64,000 nucleotides of DNA from Aquibacillus kalidii. Its GTDB lineage: Bacteria; Bacillota; Bacilli; Bacillales; Amphibacillaceae. The position numbers were made by a program, and so were the translations under genes. The stretch is from positions 1 to 64,000 of the forward strand of contig NZ_JACLZI010000038.1 of assembly GCF_014280935.1 (NCBI RefSeq). The letters run 5' to 3'. Positions 16,458 to 25,778 of the stretch are shown in pieces. Position 1 is the first letter of the stretch, and each line of letters starts with the position of its first letter. The notes under the pieces are model-generated. The model made no database searches and was not told the origin of the DNA. It saw only the letters and a program-made list of their open reading frames with translations.

Positions 16458-18020
16458 TTAGGCATCCTTAACAAGCATCCTTCTGTAGTCTGTCGGGGTT
16501 ATTTTTGTTCTCTTTTTAAAAACATGAATAAAGTATTTGTAATTGGTATAGCCTACTGATTCAGCAATATTCGTAACCGTTTCTGTCGTTTCTTTTAACA
16601 ATTGTTTGGATTTTTCTACACGTAATTCATTAAGATAATCATTAAAATGCATTTTAGTGTATTGGTTAAATAAAGAACTAAAGTAATTGGGTGAGATGTT
16701 AATATGATAAGCAACTTCTGACGCTTTTAAATCGTACATATAATGATTTTGGATATATTGGAGTGCCCTTTCAATTAACCAATAGCTATTCTCTTTATCA
16801 GCCATCTGTAAATGATGATAGATTATGTCCACATCTTGTTGAAATGCTTGCTTCAATAACAAGTAGGAATTACATGTAAATACATCACAATCCTGTAAGA
16901 AATATAACTTTAATAAAAGGCTAGATTCTTCATTCATTGCCATACAAGGATGAGTCGTGATTTGTTTGATTAAATTCATACTGTATTTCAAAACCATATC
17001 CAACTGGATCTGATTTACCTCAATTTTTTTAAATAATAGTTCTATCTCATGGTCAAGTCTTTCTTTTTCTTTATTAAATAAAAGCTCTATTATTTTTTCC
17101 TCATTCATTCGCAAGTTCTCTACATTAGTGTTACAAGGTTGTTTTTCTTTATTTAAAATGATAAATTGTGTATTTTTTGTAAGCCCGGTTAAAAGAGAAT
17201 GTTCCATTTCCATGTAGATCTCAATTAACTTATCCATAGAATACCGTTTATCAGCCAGTACATATTGATAATCGTAACCAGCTATATTAAATTCCGAAAG
17301 AACTTTTTTCATTTGTTGTACAGACGGCATCTCTTTATTACTAGAATAGATACAAGTTAATAGTAAATTACCTTGAGTAAATAGAGAAAAGCTATCTAAT
17401 TTCGCTTTCTGTAATACTCTCTCAATCTCGTTTTTCCAATTCTCTTTATAGGTTAAAATCTCTATCTCCGTCTTATTTTTAAAATGTGTACCATAATCCT
17501 TTGTACAGCTAACAATTGGATAGACATTTTTATCCTTATTAATTTTAGTTAGACTAGATTTTTCTAAAGATGCTCCGAATACTCGAGGGTCTACTAGCGA
17601 TTTAACTATGAGCTGATTTAAATATTTTTCATTCTTTTGTTCTTCCTTTAATTCATCAACAATACTCTCAACAATCGCCAACAATTCATCAATATTAACA
17701 GGTTTTAATAAGTAGTCTTTCACCCCTGTTTGCAATGCCTTTTTCGCATATTCGAATTCTTCATATCCACTTAAAATAATTATTTTTGGTGGATTTGGTC
17801 TACTATAGATTTTTCTTGCCAACTCTAACCCATCCATTTTAGGCATTTTCACATCAGTTAGTAGGATACCAATGTTCTCGTTCTTATCTAATTTTTCTAA
17901 TGCCTCTTCACCATTATACGCCTCATCGACTACCTCAATCCCATAATCTCCCCAAGGAACTGTGTACCTTAACCCCTGACAAATAATCGGCTCATCATCC
18001 ACGATGATCATCTTTATCAT
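16458..18020 (-). CDS. YesN-type response regulator (REC + AraC HTH)
   Basis: A 520-aa regulator with an N-terminal receiver (Asp8, Asp9 and the phosphoacceptor Asp56 in LLTDVKMPKMDG), a long middle region and a C-terminal AraC double helix-turn-helix ending FKKRTKITPTDYRR. It is the DNA-binding partner of the histidine kinase encoded immediately upstream. The start ATG lies one base after the kinase stop, so the two are translationally coupled. It is the last gene of a five-gene sugar import and sensing operon and probably activates the importer. Confidence 0.93.
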   Translation of the reverse strand: MIKMIIVDDEPIICQGLRYTVPWGDYGIEVVDEAYNGEEALEKLDKNENIGILLTDVKMPKMDGLELARKIYSRPNPPKIIILSGYEEFEYAKKALQTGVKDYLLKPVNIDELLAIVESIVDELKEEQKNEKYLNQLIVKSLVDPRVFGASLEKSSLTKINKDKNVYPIVSCTKDYGTHFKNKTEIEILTYKENWKNEIERVLQKAKLDSFSLFTQGNLLLTCIYSSNKEMPSVQQMKKVLSEFNIAGYDYQYVLADKRYSMDKLIEIYMEMEHSLLTGLTKNTQFIILNKEKQPCNTNVENLRMNEEKIIELLFNKEKERLDHEIELLFKKIEVNQIQLDMVLKYSMNLIKQITTHPCMAMNEESSLLLKLYFLQDCDVFTCNSYLLLKQAFQQDVDIIYHHLQMADKENSYWLIERALQYIQNHYMYDLKASEVAYHINISPNYFSSLFNQYTKMHFNDYLNELRVEKSKQLLKETTETVTNIAESVGYTNYKYFIHVFKKRTKITPTDYRRMLVKDA

Positions 18021-18021
18021 T

Positions 18022-19794
18022 TTATTCTCCTAACTCTCCATATAGTGTTGGGATATCAGAAACATTCTCCAAAAGAGGGATACGGACCCTTATCCCTGTG
18101 CCTTCCTTAATAGATTCCATTAAAACCAATCCATACCCAATTCCAAATGTTAATGTAATTCGATCTTGTATATTTTTTAAAGCATGCCCTTCATTCTGTT
18201 TAATGCTGTTCTCAAATATCGCCTTTTCCATTCCCTCTCCATTATCAATCACATCAGTAATAAGATCATCACCTTCTCGATAGCAATGGATTTCAATTCT
18301 TGGATCTTTCTGAATAAACTCAAAACCATGCTTTATGGAATTTTCAACTAATGGTTGGAGGATTTGCTTCATCATATAGACGGTATTTACATTAGGTTCG
18401 ATCCGAATGGAATAATGCAATTTTTCACCCATACGTTTTTGTTGAAGATATAAATAATTTTGTAAGAAAGAAATCTCTTCATGCAACTTAACCCACACTC
18501 GATTACTATCAAGATTGTTTCTAAAAATTTTGGAGATCAATTCAATTAAATAACTAGTTTCATTCGCCTTTTCAAGACGAGCCTTCCAACGGATCATATC
18601 CAAAGTATTGTATAGAAAATGTGGATCGATCTGGTTTTGTAAAACTTTAAGCTCAGATTCCTTTTGTTTAATTTTAAACTTAAATTCTTGATCAATAAGT
18701 TTCTGCAGCGTTTCAGTCATGCTATTAATACGAAGTCCTAACATACCAATCTCATCTCTAGCACCAACATTCACTCTTACTGAGAAATCTTTCCTTTCAA
18801 TCTTTTCCGTAGTCTTCATTAAAGCAGTTATTCTTCGTATATCCAAATAATAATAACGTATAATTAATGCAATACCTAATAAAGTCAAAGTGATAATCAT
18901 GTATTTTATCATAGATTTCACATTACCTAACGAAGCCTCTAAATGATCCTTATTAACCATTGCTACAAGATACCAATCACTTTTATCTACTTTCTTTGAG
19001 ACTGTTATATAGTTATCATCAGAAGTCGTGTTGATAACTGAATCCTCTTGTTGATTAACCGTTTCTCTTATCGTTTGTAATTTACTTTCTTGCAGTTGTT
19101 TGTCCGTGTTCCCTTGAATGAGAAGGTCATCATTTGCAGTTGTTAGAAAAACTGCTCCTTCCTCAAGAGATGGAATCTGGATCAACTTTTTTAGTGCAAG
19201 CGCATCTAAACGAATCCGAATGAGACCAATTGGATTATTAATATGATTGTAATCATTTATAACCCTGGTTAGACTAATTACCTGAGTCTTTTCAACCAAA
19301 CCCTCTGATAAGGAATATACGTCACTCCAGACTACTTTTCCTGTTTGCTTGATTGCAAGGGCCGTCCACTTACTCTCATCACCCTCCACTCCTTCACCCA
19401 TATATAATTCCTCGCCGTTATTTCCCATTAACTGAATAGAATTTATATAATCCTTTGACATTAATTGAAAAATAAGATACCCCTCAATATTCGTCCTACT
19501 TCTGCTTATCTCTTGTAAATCCTTTTCCTCCATCATAAAAGATCGGAAGTCCGCATTATAAATCGAATAAAGAGAAACGTTCTCTGTATCCTCTATAATG
19601 GAGGTTAAGTTACGCTCAATTTTATCAAGAGTGCCTTTTGTATCAATAATTGCCTGTTCTTCATATACCTGATTCATTTCAAGATAGATAAACATCCCGA
19701 TAAACAGAGTTGGCAGGGTAACCATTAACAAGAAATTAAATAAGAACTTATAGATTAAACTCCAGTCTTTGTAAGGCACCAGTCGTCTCCACAT
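18022..19794 (-). CDS. YesM/LytS-type sensor histidine kinase
   Basis: A 590-aa membrane kinase. The first helix is at about 15-37, followed by a large extracellular sensor domain to about 285, a second helix (MIKYMIITLTLLGIALII), HAMP, the His_kinase motif HFLYNTLDMI with the phosphorylated His, and an ATPase domain with NSIKHGF and DNGEGM. This layout is typical of kinases that sense sugars directly or through a solute-binding protein. It sits between the permease genes and its response regulator. The start ATG has GGGAAGG nine bases upstream. Confidence 0.93.
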   Translation of the reverse strand: MWRRLVPYKDWSLIYKFLFNFLLMVTLPTLFIGMFIYLEMNQVYEEQAIIDTKGTLDKIERNLTSIIEDTENVSLYSIYNADFRSFMMEEKDLQEISRSRTNIEGYLIFQLMSKDYINSIQLMGNNGEELYMGEGVEGDESKWTALAIKQTGKVVWSDVYSLSEGLVEKTQVISLTRVINDYNHINNPIGLIRIRLDALALKKLIQIPSLEEGAVFLTTANDDLLIQGNTDKQLQESKLQTIRETVNQQEDSVINTTSDDNYITVSKKVDKSDWYLVAMVNKDHLEASLGNVKSMIKYMIITLTLLGIALIIRYYYLDIRRITALMKTTEKIERKDFSVRVNVGARDEIGMLGLRINSMTETLQKLIDQEFKFKIKQKESELKVLQNQIDPHFLYNTLDMIRWKARLEKANETSYLIELISKIFRNNLDSNRVWVKLHEEISFLQNYLYLQQKRMGEKLHYSIRIEPNVNTVYMMKQILQPLVENSIKHGFEFIQKDPRIEIHCYREGDDLITDVIDNGEGMEKAIFENSIKQNEGHALKNIQDRITLTFGIGYGLVLMESIKEGTGIRVRIPLLENVSDIPTLYGELGE

Positions 19795-19821
19795 CTTTTT
19801 ATACCTTCCCTAAACAAAATA

Positions 19822-20655
19822 CTATCCCTTTACAGCACCTGCTGTCATTCCTTTTACAAGCTCTTTCTCTAGAAACAAATACACGATAAGAATTGGTACC
19901 AACGCCATTGTTAATCCAGCCATTTGGCCAACATAATTTGTTTCGTATTGCCCTGCGAAGTTTTGTAGTCCAAGCGGAAGTGTAGCAAGTGCCGGATCAT
20001 TGATTAAAACAAGTGCGAAAACAAATTCATTCCAATTATTGATAAAGCTTAAGATAACAACTGTCGCAATTGCCGGCCTTGTCATAGGCAAAATAATGGA
20101 CCAAAATATCTTTAATATCCCTGCACCATCCATAATAGCAGATTCTTCAATATCTTTTGGAAAACTTTTCATAAAGCTTACAAGGAGAAAAATGGAAATC
20201 GGCATGTTAAAAGCAACATACGGTAAAATTAAAGAAAAATGTGTATTTAGTAAACCTAATTTTGACATTAAAATAAACATCGGAACCAACGTTGCATGAA
20301 CTGGAACTAACAAACCAAATACAAAAAATCCATATATAAACTTACTCATTCTAAATTGAAACCTAGATAGAAAATAGGCCGCCAAAGCGCCTAAGAAGAC
20401 AGTAATCACAACTGATACTAAAGAAACGATTAAACTATTGACAAAGAATGACCCGAAATTCGCCGTATTCCATGCATCTATATAGTTTTGAAAGGCAAAT
20501 CCTTCTGGTAATCCAATTCTATCCAGTGCGAATTCATCTGCAGTTTTCAGTGAATTTAAAACCATCCAAACAATCGGATATGCATTCGCAATTGCAAATA
20601 ACGATAAAATAAGATAGATGAAAAATCGCTTCGAGGTGACCTTTTTTATTCTCAA
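19822..20655 (-). CDS. Carbohydrate ABC transporter permease (MalG-type)
   Basis: A 277-aa inner-membrane permease of the CUT1 family with six helices and the EAA loop (IEESAIMDGAGILKIFWSII), which contacts the ATPase. The start is TTG 20655 with GGGAGG eight bases upstream. It pairs with the MalF-type permease upstream. No ATPase gene is in the operon. Such CUT1 systems commonly share an MsmX-like ATPase encoded elsewhere. Confidence 0.93.
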   Translation of the reverse strand: MRIKKVTSKRFFIYLILSLFAIANAYPIVWMVLNSLKTADEFALDRIGLPEGFAFQNYIDAWNTANFGSFFVNSLIVSLVSVVITVFLGALAAYFLSRFQFRMSKFIYGFFVFGLLVPVHATLVPMFILMSKLGLLNTHFSLILPYVAFNMPISIFLLVSFMKSFPKDIEESAIMDGAGILKIFWSIILPMTRPAIATVVILSFINNWNEFVFALVLINDPALATLPLGLQNFAGQYETNYVGQMAGLTMALVPILIVYLFLEKELVKGMTAGAVKG

Positions 20656-20704
20656 CTTGCTAACCTCCCTAACATTAGTATTACAGTGTTGCGTTCTTTA
20701 GATC

Positions 20705-21580
20705 TTATATCGCCTTTTGTCCCATTAACTTATTAGCAATAATAATAATGGCTAAACTGAACAAAAAAATAAGAACGGATATAGCACTACCGTAGCCAAA
20801 TTGAAGCGACTCAAAGGTTTTTGTGTACATATACATAGCCGCTACTTCTGTTGCATGATTAGGACCACCACTTGTCATTACATATATCTGGTCAAAGGTT
20901 TTAAGACTACCAGAAATAGCTAAGACAAGCGCTGCAAAGATCGTATTCTTAATTGTTGGAATAATTATTTTCCATGTTTTAGTCCACTCAGAAGCTCCGT
21001 CTATATCAGCAGCTTCTAAAATTTCTTTAGGTACATTTTGTAGTGCTGCCAAAAAAATAATCATATACAAGCCGATAAACTGCCATATGATCGTTACACT
21101 GACGGAAAGCATGGCTAGGTTTTCATCCCCCAACCAATTCATTGTCCAATTTTCTAATCCAATGGAACGTAAGACAACATTCAGTAAGCCATCGTCAACG
21201 TTATAAATCAAACTCCATGTAAGTGATACAACTACAGAAGAAAGGACAACTGGCATAAATCCGATTGTTCTAAAAAACTTCACCGCTTTCAACTTTCGGT
21301 TTAATAGTAACGCTATTGCAAGAGCAATCGATATTTGTCCTCCTACAGAAGCAATTAGGACGTATATGTTGTTTTTCAAGGAATTCCAAAAGAGATGGTC
21401 TTTAAATAATTGCTTATAATTATCTAGCCCTATAAAGGTCATTTCCGAGAAACCGTTCCATTCCATAAAAGAATAATAAAAGGAAACGACGATCGGAATA
21501 ATTGCAAATCCAATGTAGATCACCAAAGCAGGAATCAAACCAATCATAATTGCTCTTTTTGCTTTTTTTGTAAGCCTCAT
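20705..21580 (-). CDS. Carbohydrate ABC transporter permease (MalF-type)
   Basis: A 291-aa CUT1 permease with six membrane helices and the EAA motif (ILEAADIDGASEWTKTWKII). It forms the translocation pore with the MalG-type partner. ATG 21580 follows AGGGAG. It is separated from the solute-binding protein gene by 124 bp that contain a 9-bp hairpin, a common arrangement that yields more binding protein than permease. Confidence 0.93.
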   Translation of the reverse strand: MRLTKKAKRAIMIGLIPALVIYIGFAIIPIVVSFYYSFMEWNGFSEMTFIGLDNYKQLFKDHLFWNSLKNNIYVLIASVGGQISIALAIALLLNRKLKAVKFFRTIGFMPVVLSSVVVSLTWSLIYNVDDGLLNVVLRSIGLENWTMNWLGDENLAMLSVSVTIIWQFIGLYMIIFLAALQNVPKEILEAADIDGASEWTKTWKIIIPTIKNTIFAALVLAISGSLKTFDQIYVMTSGGPNHATEVAAMYMYTKTFESLQFGYGSAISVLIFLFSLAIIIIANKLMGQKAI

Positions 21581-21607
21581 GAGTTCACTCCCTAGAAAGA
21601 AGAATCC

Positions 21608-21635
21608 AGACTGTAGAGATCAAATCCTACAGTCT
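21608..21635 (-). promoter_or_regulatory. Intra-operon hairpin after binding-protein gene
   Basis: A perfect 9-bp stem agactgtag/ctacagtct lies between the binding-protein stop and the first permease. There is no T-tract, so an mRNA stabilising or processing role is more likely than full termination. Confidence 0.6.
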
Positions 21636-21658
21636 ATCATCCTTTATTATTTCTATAA

Positions 21659-22966
21659 TTATTGATTATCCAATTCATCTTGCATTTGTTGAGCTAATTC
21701 CTTAGGTGTAATGGAACCAGTTACGATCCCTTGTAATCCATTGTTTATAATCGTTGTAAGTTCTGCTGGTAGAACACCGTCATATACTGGTGCTACCCCA
21801 CCTTTGGTAATATTATATACATCGGTGAACAGTGGAGATGCATCTTCTGGTAATGGAACGTCCGCCGGAACAAGCGTACCATTAGCTAATAATCCAGAAT
21901 ACAATTTTTCGTCATAGAAATACTCTAGGAACTTCTTAGCAGCAGCTTTTTCATCGTCTGATAGTTTACTATTTATTGCTATTCCAATACTACTTATACC
22001 TGAGATAACTTCAGGATTTCCTTCTCCGCCCTCTACCGACGGGAACGAAGCTGCGCCTATTTCCATCCCTTCAGGTAATGCACCAAGAATGGCTGTTGTG
22101 GACCATGATCCAGACAAGAACAATGCACCTTCGCCCTTTAGTAAATCATCCCTAGCTTCTACTTCATCAATCGTGTTTATGTCTTCGTTAAATGCACCCA
22201 TTTCCTTAAGCTCAGAAATAACAGCTAACGATTCTATGAATTTAGGATTAGTAAATTTTTCATCCCCATTCAGAACTTTGTCTAAATAATCACTTCCGGT
22301 AAAACGATCAGCAATAGTAGAAATATACACCGATTGTAACGGCCATTTTGGCTTATTCCCTGCTAAGATAGGTGTAATACCTTCAGCTTTTAGCGCTTCA
22401 ATCATTTCCTTAAAGCCCTTATAGGTGTCTGGAATCTTATCGTAACCAGCTTGTGCTAACAGTTCTTTATTATAATAAATAATACTTGTATAACTCACCG
22501 ATGCTGGAATAGCGTATTGTTTCCCGTCAATGGCATAGTCATCTAATGTTGTAGCCTGAATGAGTTCACCTTCGTATTTTTCCCTCACATCATTGATAGG
22601 CTCTACTACACCACCCTCGACAAGCGGCTCCAATTCTGCACCTGGCCAGACTAGAAATAACTCAGGTAATTCCCCACCTGCGGCCTGTGTTTTCAATTTA
22701 GTTCTGTATTCATTGTGAGCAGTCCCTCTTAATTCAATTACAATTTCTTCTTGAGAACTATTAAATTCTTCTACACGTTCTTTTAACAGTCTCGTATCCG
22801 GTGTGTCGTCCGTCCATGTTTCCCATAAAGTTAATTTAACCTTACCGTCTTCAGACTTAGAGCCTCCATCACTCCCAGTCTCTGACTCTCCGCTACAAGC
22901 AACTAGACCAAATACTAATAGAGATAACAAGGATGATAAGATAACTTTTTTTACACTTACTAACAT
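21659..22966 (-). CDS. Sugar ABC transporter substrate-binding lipoprotein
   Basis: A 435-aa family 1 extracellular solute-binding protein. The signal peptide ends in a lipobox, LVAC with Cys24, so it is anchored to the outer face of the membrane. The mature part has the MalE-like pattern (LTLWETWTD, IPASVSYTSIIYYNKELL, GEGALFLSGSW). It captures a carbohydrate for the two permeases. The substrate is not evident. The GH127 enzyme at 7.3 kb makes an arabinose-containing oligosaccharide one option, but the two loci are 7 kb apart. The ATG has GGGGG upstream, and a cre box lies at 22999. Confidence 0.93.
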   Translation of the reverse strand: MLVSVKKVILSSLLSLLVFGLVACSGESETGSDGGSKSEDGKVKLTLWETWTDDTPDTRLLKERVEEFNSSQEEIVIELRGTAHNEYRTKLKTQAAGGELPELFLVWPGAELEPLVEGGVVEPINDVREKYEGELIQATTLDDYAIDGKQYAIPASVSYTSIIYYNKELLAQAGYDKIPDTYKGFKEMIEALKAEGITPILAGNKPKWPLQSVYISTIADRFTGSDYLDKVLNGDEKFTNPKFIESLAVISELKEMGAFNEDINTIDEVEARDDLLKGEGALFLSGSWSTTAILGALPEGMEIGAASFPSVEGGEGNPEVISGISSIGIAINSKLSDDEKAAAKKFLEYFYDEKLYSGLLANGTLVPADVPLPEDASPLFTDVYNITKGGVAPVYDGVLPAELTTIINNGLQGIVTGSITPKELAQQMQDELDNQ

Positions 22967-22998
22967 TTTTTAACCCCCTTAATTTAAGATCTCCACGC

Positions 22999-23013
22999 TG
23001 TAAAGCGCTTACA
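22999..23013. promoter_or_regulatory. cre box (CcpA site) upstream of sugar operon
   Basis: tgtaaagcgcttaca is an almost perfect palindrome fitting the CcpA cre consensus. It sits 33 bp before the binding-protein start and predicts carbon catabolite repression. Confidence 0.85.
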
Positions 23014-23675
23014 TTCATTATATCTATACATCTCCTTCATTAAAATCCAATAAGTTTAAGAAAATATCCATTATTTTACGATTTATCCAATATTACATTT
23101 TGCATATTATTCCTTTTTGTCAGCTGTTAATCTATGTATGTTACTAAAAAGGTCAAAACTAAAAAAGTAGTGGGCTAGCAATCTGTATTTCTATGCATTA
23201 TATAAATAAAAGTGGAGAGGTTTCAAACTTGCACAGTTTCCTATGATATGGATCCTATAAGTATTTAAAATATCGAGATAATTGGGAGAAAAATCATATC
23301 ATTTATCGGAGTTGGTGAACAAAACAATTTAGTTTAGGTTAATGAAGAATTAGCAAAGGGTGGTAAGAGGTTTCTATTTATTATGCTTTCGACTATAAAG
23401 TTAGTTTTATAATGGAGAAGCTTCCGAGTGTTTATTAAAAAAGAGGGATTTGATACCACCCTATTAGCTGACAAACATAGTTCTAGCACACATAAAAACG
23501 AATTAATTATGACTTCATTTCCTCGGTTAAATTGGTTAACTAACTTCTTTAACCGGTTCAAAAAATTACTATAATTGGAGAGTTGGAACAAATTATTCTT
23601 AGAGATCCTCTAAGGTAAATCAAGCCTGTACAGGTATTTAATCATTGTTGAAATTTTTAAGGGAGAACTATCCTT
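23014..23675. other. Long intergenic region without a supported gene
   Basis: About 660 AT-rich bases hold no ORF with a ribosome site and a recognisable protein. An open frame at 23334-23591 (-) lacks a credible start signal. The region may contain a decayed gene, but I could not identify one. A dispersed repeat follows at 23676. Confidence 0.5.
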
Positions 23676-23704
23676 TCGACAAAATTCGGGCGGTGACAGG
23701 CACC
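23676..23704 (+). repeat. Dispersed repeat copy 2
   Basis: tcgacaaaattcgggcggtgacaggcacc, read in two parts (tcgacaaaattcggg and cggtgacaggcacc), matches the full repeat including its tcgacaaaa arm, with one change (ggtgg to gcgg). It lies just downstream of the minus-strand gene at 23720. Confidence 0.85.
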
Positions 23705-23719
23705 CTGTTCTCCCCTTTC

Positions 23720-24022
23720 TTACCTTATGGACAAGTGATTAAACTGTTTGGACTGTTTCATTGCAAACTGAACTATTTGCATAAATGTGTCTGGATCAAA
23801 ATCTTTTCTAAAGGGAGTGTAGATTTTTGCTGTCGCTTCGTCAATAATTTTTATTCTTACATTACCTCGTGTATATAGCGTTACATATAAGAAGGGTTGA
23901 ATCATGTGGTTTTCTACAAGAAACTCTTTTGGGAATTCAGCTGTAATAATTAACCGATCTTCTACGTCTTTTAAAGATAGTTGACTGAAAAACTGTAGAT
24001 TCTTTACTTCATTTATATACAA
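23720..24022 (-). CDS. Hypothetical protein (100 aa)
   Basis: A soluble 100-aa protein beginning MYINEVKNLQFFSQLS, with alternating beta-like segments (RLIITAEFP, FLYVTLYT, VRIKIIDE). No family recognised. TTG 24022 is chosen because AAAAGGAG ends eight bases upstream. A GTG three codons earlier falls within that site. It follows the epimerase gene in the same direction after a 117-bp gap. The codon pattern and ribosome site favour this minus-strand gene over the overlapping open frame on the plus strand. Confidence 0.65.
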   Translation of the reverse strand: MYINEVKNLQFFSQLSLKDVEDRLIITAEFPKEFLVENHMIQPFLYVTLYTRGNVRIKIIDEATAKIYTPFRKDFDPDTFMQIVQFAMKQSKQFNHLSIR

Positions 24023-24139
24023 TGTTAACACTCCTTTTATATCCTTTCCTTCATAGTACTATCTCATCTAAGATTTCACAATAGGCGTGATATACTTAAT
24101 TGATTTTATAAGACAAATGTATAATAATCATGTTGCCTA

Positions 24140-25075
24140 CTATGCAGAACCCTTCATGTACTCTAATGTCTCTTTTAAACCCTTACTGTATGATGTAGAT
24201 GGTACCTCTCCTAAAAATTGCTCATATTTCTTCCCTGATAATAAAACCGGATCCTCGTTTAAGTAGAACATTTCAACGACTTCCCTCATCATTGGGTTAA
24301 CTAGACCGAGAAGTCTAATCATCGTTTTTGTAACCGTAAACGATAATTTCTGATACCCATTTATTTTATTTAATTCAGAAAAAATCTGTTCCCCGGTTAT
24401 CACACCACATCCTGGAATGTTCCAATTTTGTCCATACGCATCATTACAAAACGCTAAATTAACAAGTGCTTTTGCACCATCAGGTGTATAAATAAATTCC
24501 CGATTAATTTTCTTATTCCCAACAAAGTAGGCTTTTTTATTTTTTATAACATTTTCTAATGTGAAATGTAATAATGTGTTACTAGCATTCGGGCCATAAA
24601 AATCCGGAAAATGCGCAATCAACGCTGGAACATCAGATTGTCTTATTTGGCTTTCTATATTTAATCTAATTTTCCCCTTTTTTGTATGAGGAACTTTAGG
24701 AGATGATTCTGTTACTAGTTTCTGGTTACTTCTGCCATATGCATATATATTATCTACTACAGCTAGTTTGGCGGCTCGCACCTTAGCAACGTTTAAGATA
24801 TTTTCGATTAACTTTGGTAATTTATGCTCCCATTCATAGTACGGAATATTTGCAGCATGGAAAATGACATCAACCCCACTAGCTGCGTTTAATAAGTCAT
24901 CATACTGAAAAATATCTCCTGATACTATAGAAACAAACTCGTTATCACTAAATAATCTCGTTAATTTTTCCTTATTGCGCGCAAATGCTATCACATTAAC
25001 CCTTCGATTTGTTAACTCTTTAACTATAGAATAGCCCATCCCTCCAGATGCTCCTAACACCAATGCCTTTTCCAT
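24140..25075 (-). CDS. NAD-dependent epimerase/dehydratase (extended SDR)
   Basis: A 311-aa Rossmann protein with the nucleotide loop LGASGGMGYSI at the N-terminus, DVIFHAANIPYYEW, and the YAYGR region where the catalytic Tyr of extended SDRs would lie. The substrate is unknown. It is probably controlled by the TetR regulator encoded just upstream, since the same operator-like sequence precedes both. The ATG has GGGGGA upstream. Confidence 0.85.
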   Translation of the reverse strand: MEKALVLGASGGMGYSIVKELTNRRVNVIAFARNKEKLTRLFSDNEFVSIVSGDIFQYDDLLNAASGVDVIFHAANIPYYEWEHKLPKLIENILNVAKVRAAKLAVVDNIYAYGRSNQKLVTESSPKVPHTKKGKIRLNIESQIRQSDVPALIAHFPDFYGPNASNTLLHFTLENVIKNKKAYFVGNKKINREFIYTPDGAKALVNLAFCNDAYGQNWNIPGCGVITGEQIFSELNKINGYQKLSFTVTKTMIRLLGLVNPMMREVVEMFYLNEDPVLLSGKKYEQFLGEVPSTSYSKGLKETLEYMKGSA

Positions 25076-25088
25076 TTCAATCCCCCAT

Positions 25089-25106
25089 TAATTAACCACT
25101 GTTCAA
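25089..25106. promoter_or_regulatory. TetR operator-like site before the epimerase
   Basis: taattaaccactgttcaa differs by one base from the site at 25704-25721. Its core ttaaccactgttcaa is an imperfect palindrome. Confidence 0.7.
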
Positions 25107-25126
25107 TAATTGTGTAAAAAAATTTA

Positions 25127-25693
25127 CTATACGTTTTTAATTAAAAAATGACAATGTGCCTCCGCAATCGTTTTTACTTGATCAAAATTCTCTATTTCAC
25201 CACAATAATGGGATACAAAACCATGAATGGATAAGAATATCGACCAAATTTCTTGGAGTGTTAACGATTGGTTGGAGAGCTCATACAGGCTCTGGGCAAA
25301 TTTTTCATAAGTAATATTTGGTCCAGTATTTAAGTAAGATTTAACCTCTTCATCTTTTATTAAAAACATAATTTCATAGTGGCTTTGATTGTTAAGTCCG
25401 AACTTTATAAATCCTAACAGAATTTGATGTATCTTTTGCTGATCTTCAATCTGCTGTTCTAATATAGAGTCAAGCACCTCATTAAGTAAGTCAAAATGCT
25501 CTTCAACTAACGCATAAAATAACTCCGCTTTGTTTTTAAAATGATAATAAATCGCACCATGACTATAATTTAATTGCTTTGCAATCTGCCTCATTGAAAC
25601 TTGTTGATACCCTTTTTCCGCAAACATTTGTCGTGCTGCATTCATTATTATATCTCTTGATAGTTCCTTTTCTACTGCTTTCCTGGGTGCCAT
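25127..25693 (-). CDS. TetR-family repressor
   Basis: A 188-aa regulator with the N-terminal TetR helix-turn-helix (VSMRQIAKQLNYSHGAIYYHFKNK) and a variable ligand-binding C-terminal domain. The ATG follows AAGGAGGAG. Near-identical palindromic sequences lie before its own gene and before the epimerase gene downstream, so autoregulation and control of the epimerase are likely. The ligand is unknown. Confidence 0.92.
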   Translation of the reverse strand: MAPRKAVEKELSRDIIMNAARQMFAEKGYQQVSMRQIAKQLNYSHGAIYYHFKNKAELFYALVEEHFDLLNEVLDSILEQQIEDQQKIHQILLGFIKFGLNNQSHYEIMFLIKDEEVKSYLNTGPNITYEKFAQSLYELSNQSLTLQEIWSIFLSIHGFVSHYCGEIENFDQVKTIAEAHCHFLIKNV

Positions 25694-25703
25694 AGCTCCT
25701 CCT

Positions 25704-25721
25704 TAATTGACCACTGTTCAA
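25704..25721. promoter_or_regulatory. TetR operator-like site before tetR
   Basis: taattgaccactgttcaa contains ttgaccactgttcaa, an interrupted palindrome (ttga/tcaa arms). It is nearly identical to the site before the epimerase. Confidence 0.75.
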
Positions 25722-25778
25722 ATAAATAATAACTTGGATTATAACTAAAGTCAATAGCAACTGACTAAGGTTTTGGAC

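Noticed and set aside
23334-23591. An 85-aa minus-strand open frame in the gap before the sugar operon
   Set aside because: No ribosome site or recognisable protein. The surrounding sequence looks non-coding.
23645-23878. A plus-strand open frame overlapping the 100-aa minus-strand gene
   Set aside because: It runs through dispersed repeat copy 2 and lies antisense to a gene with a good ribosome site.
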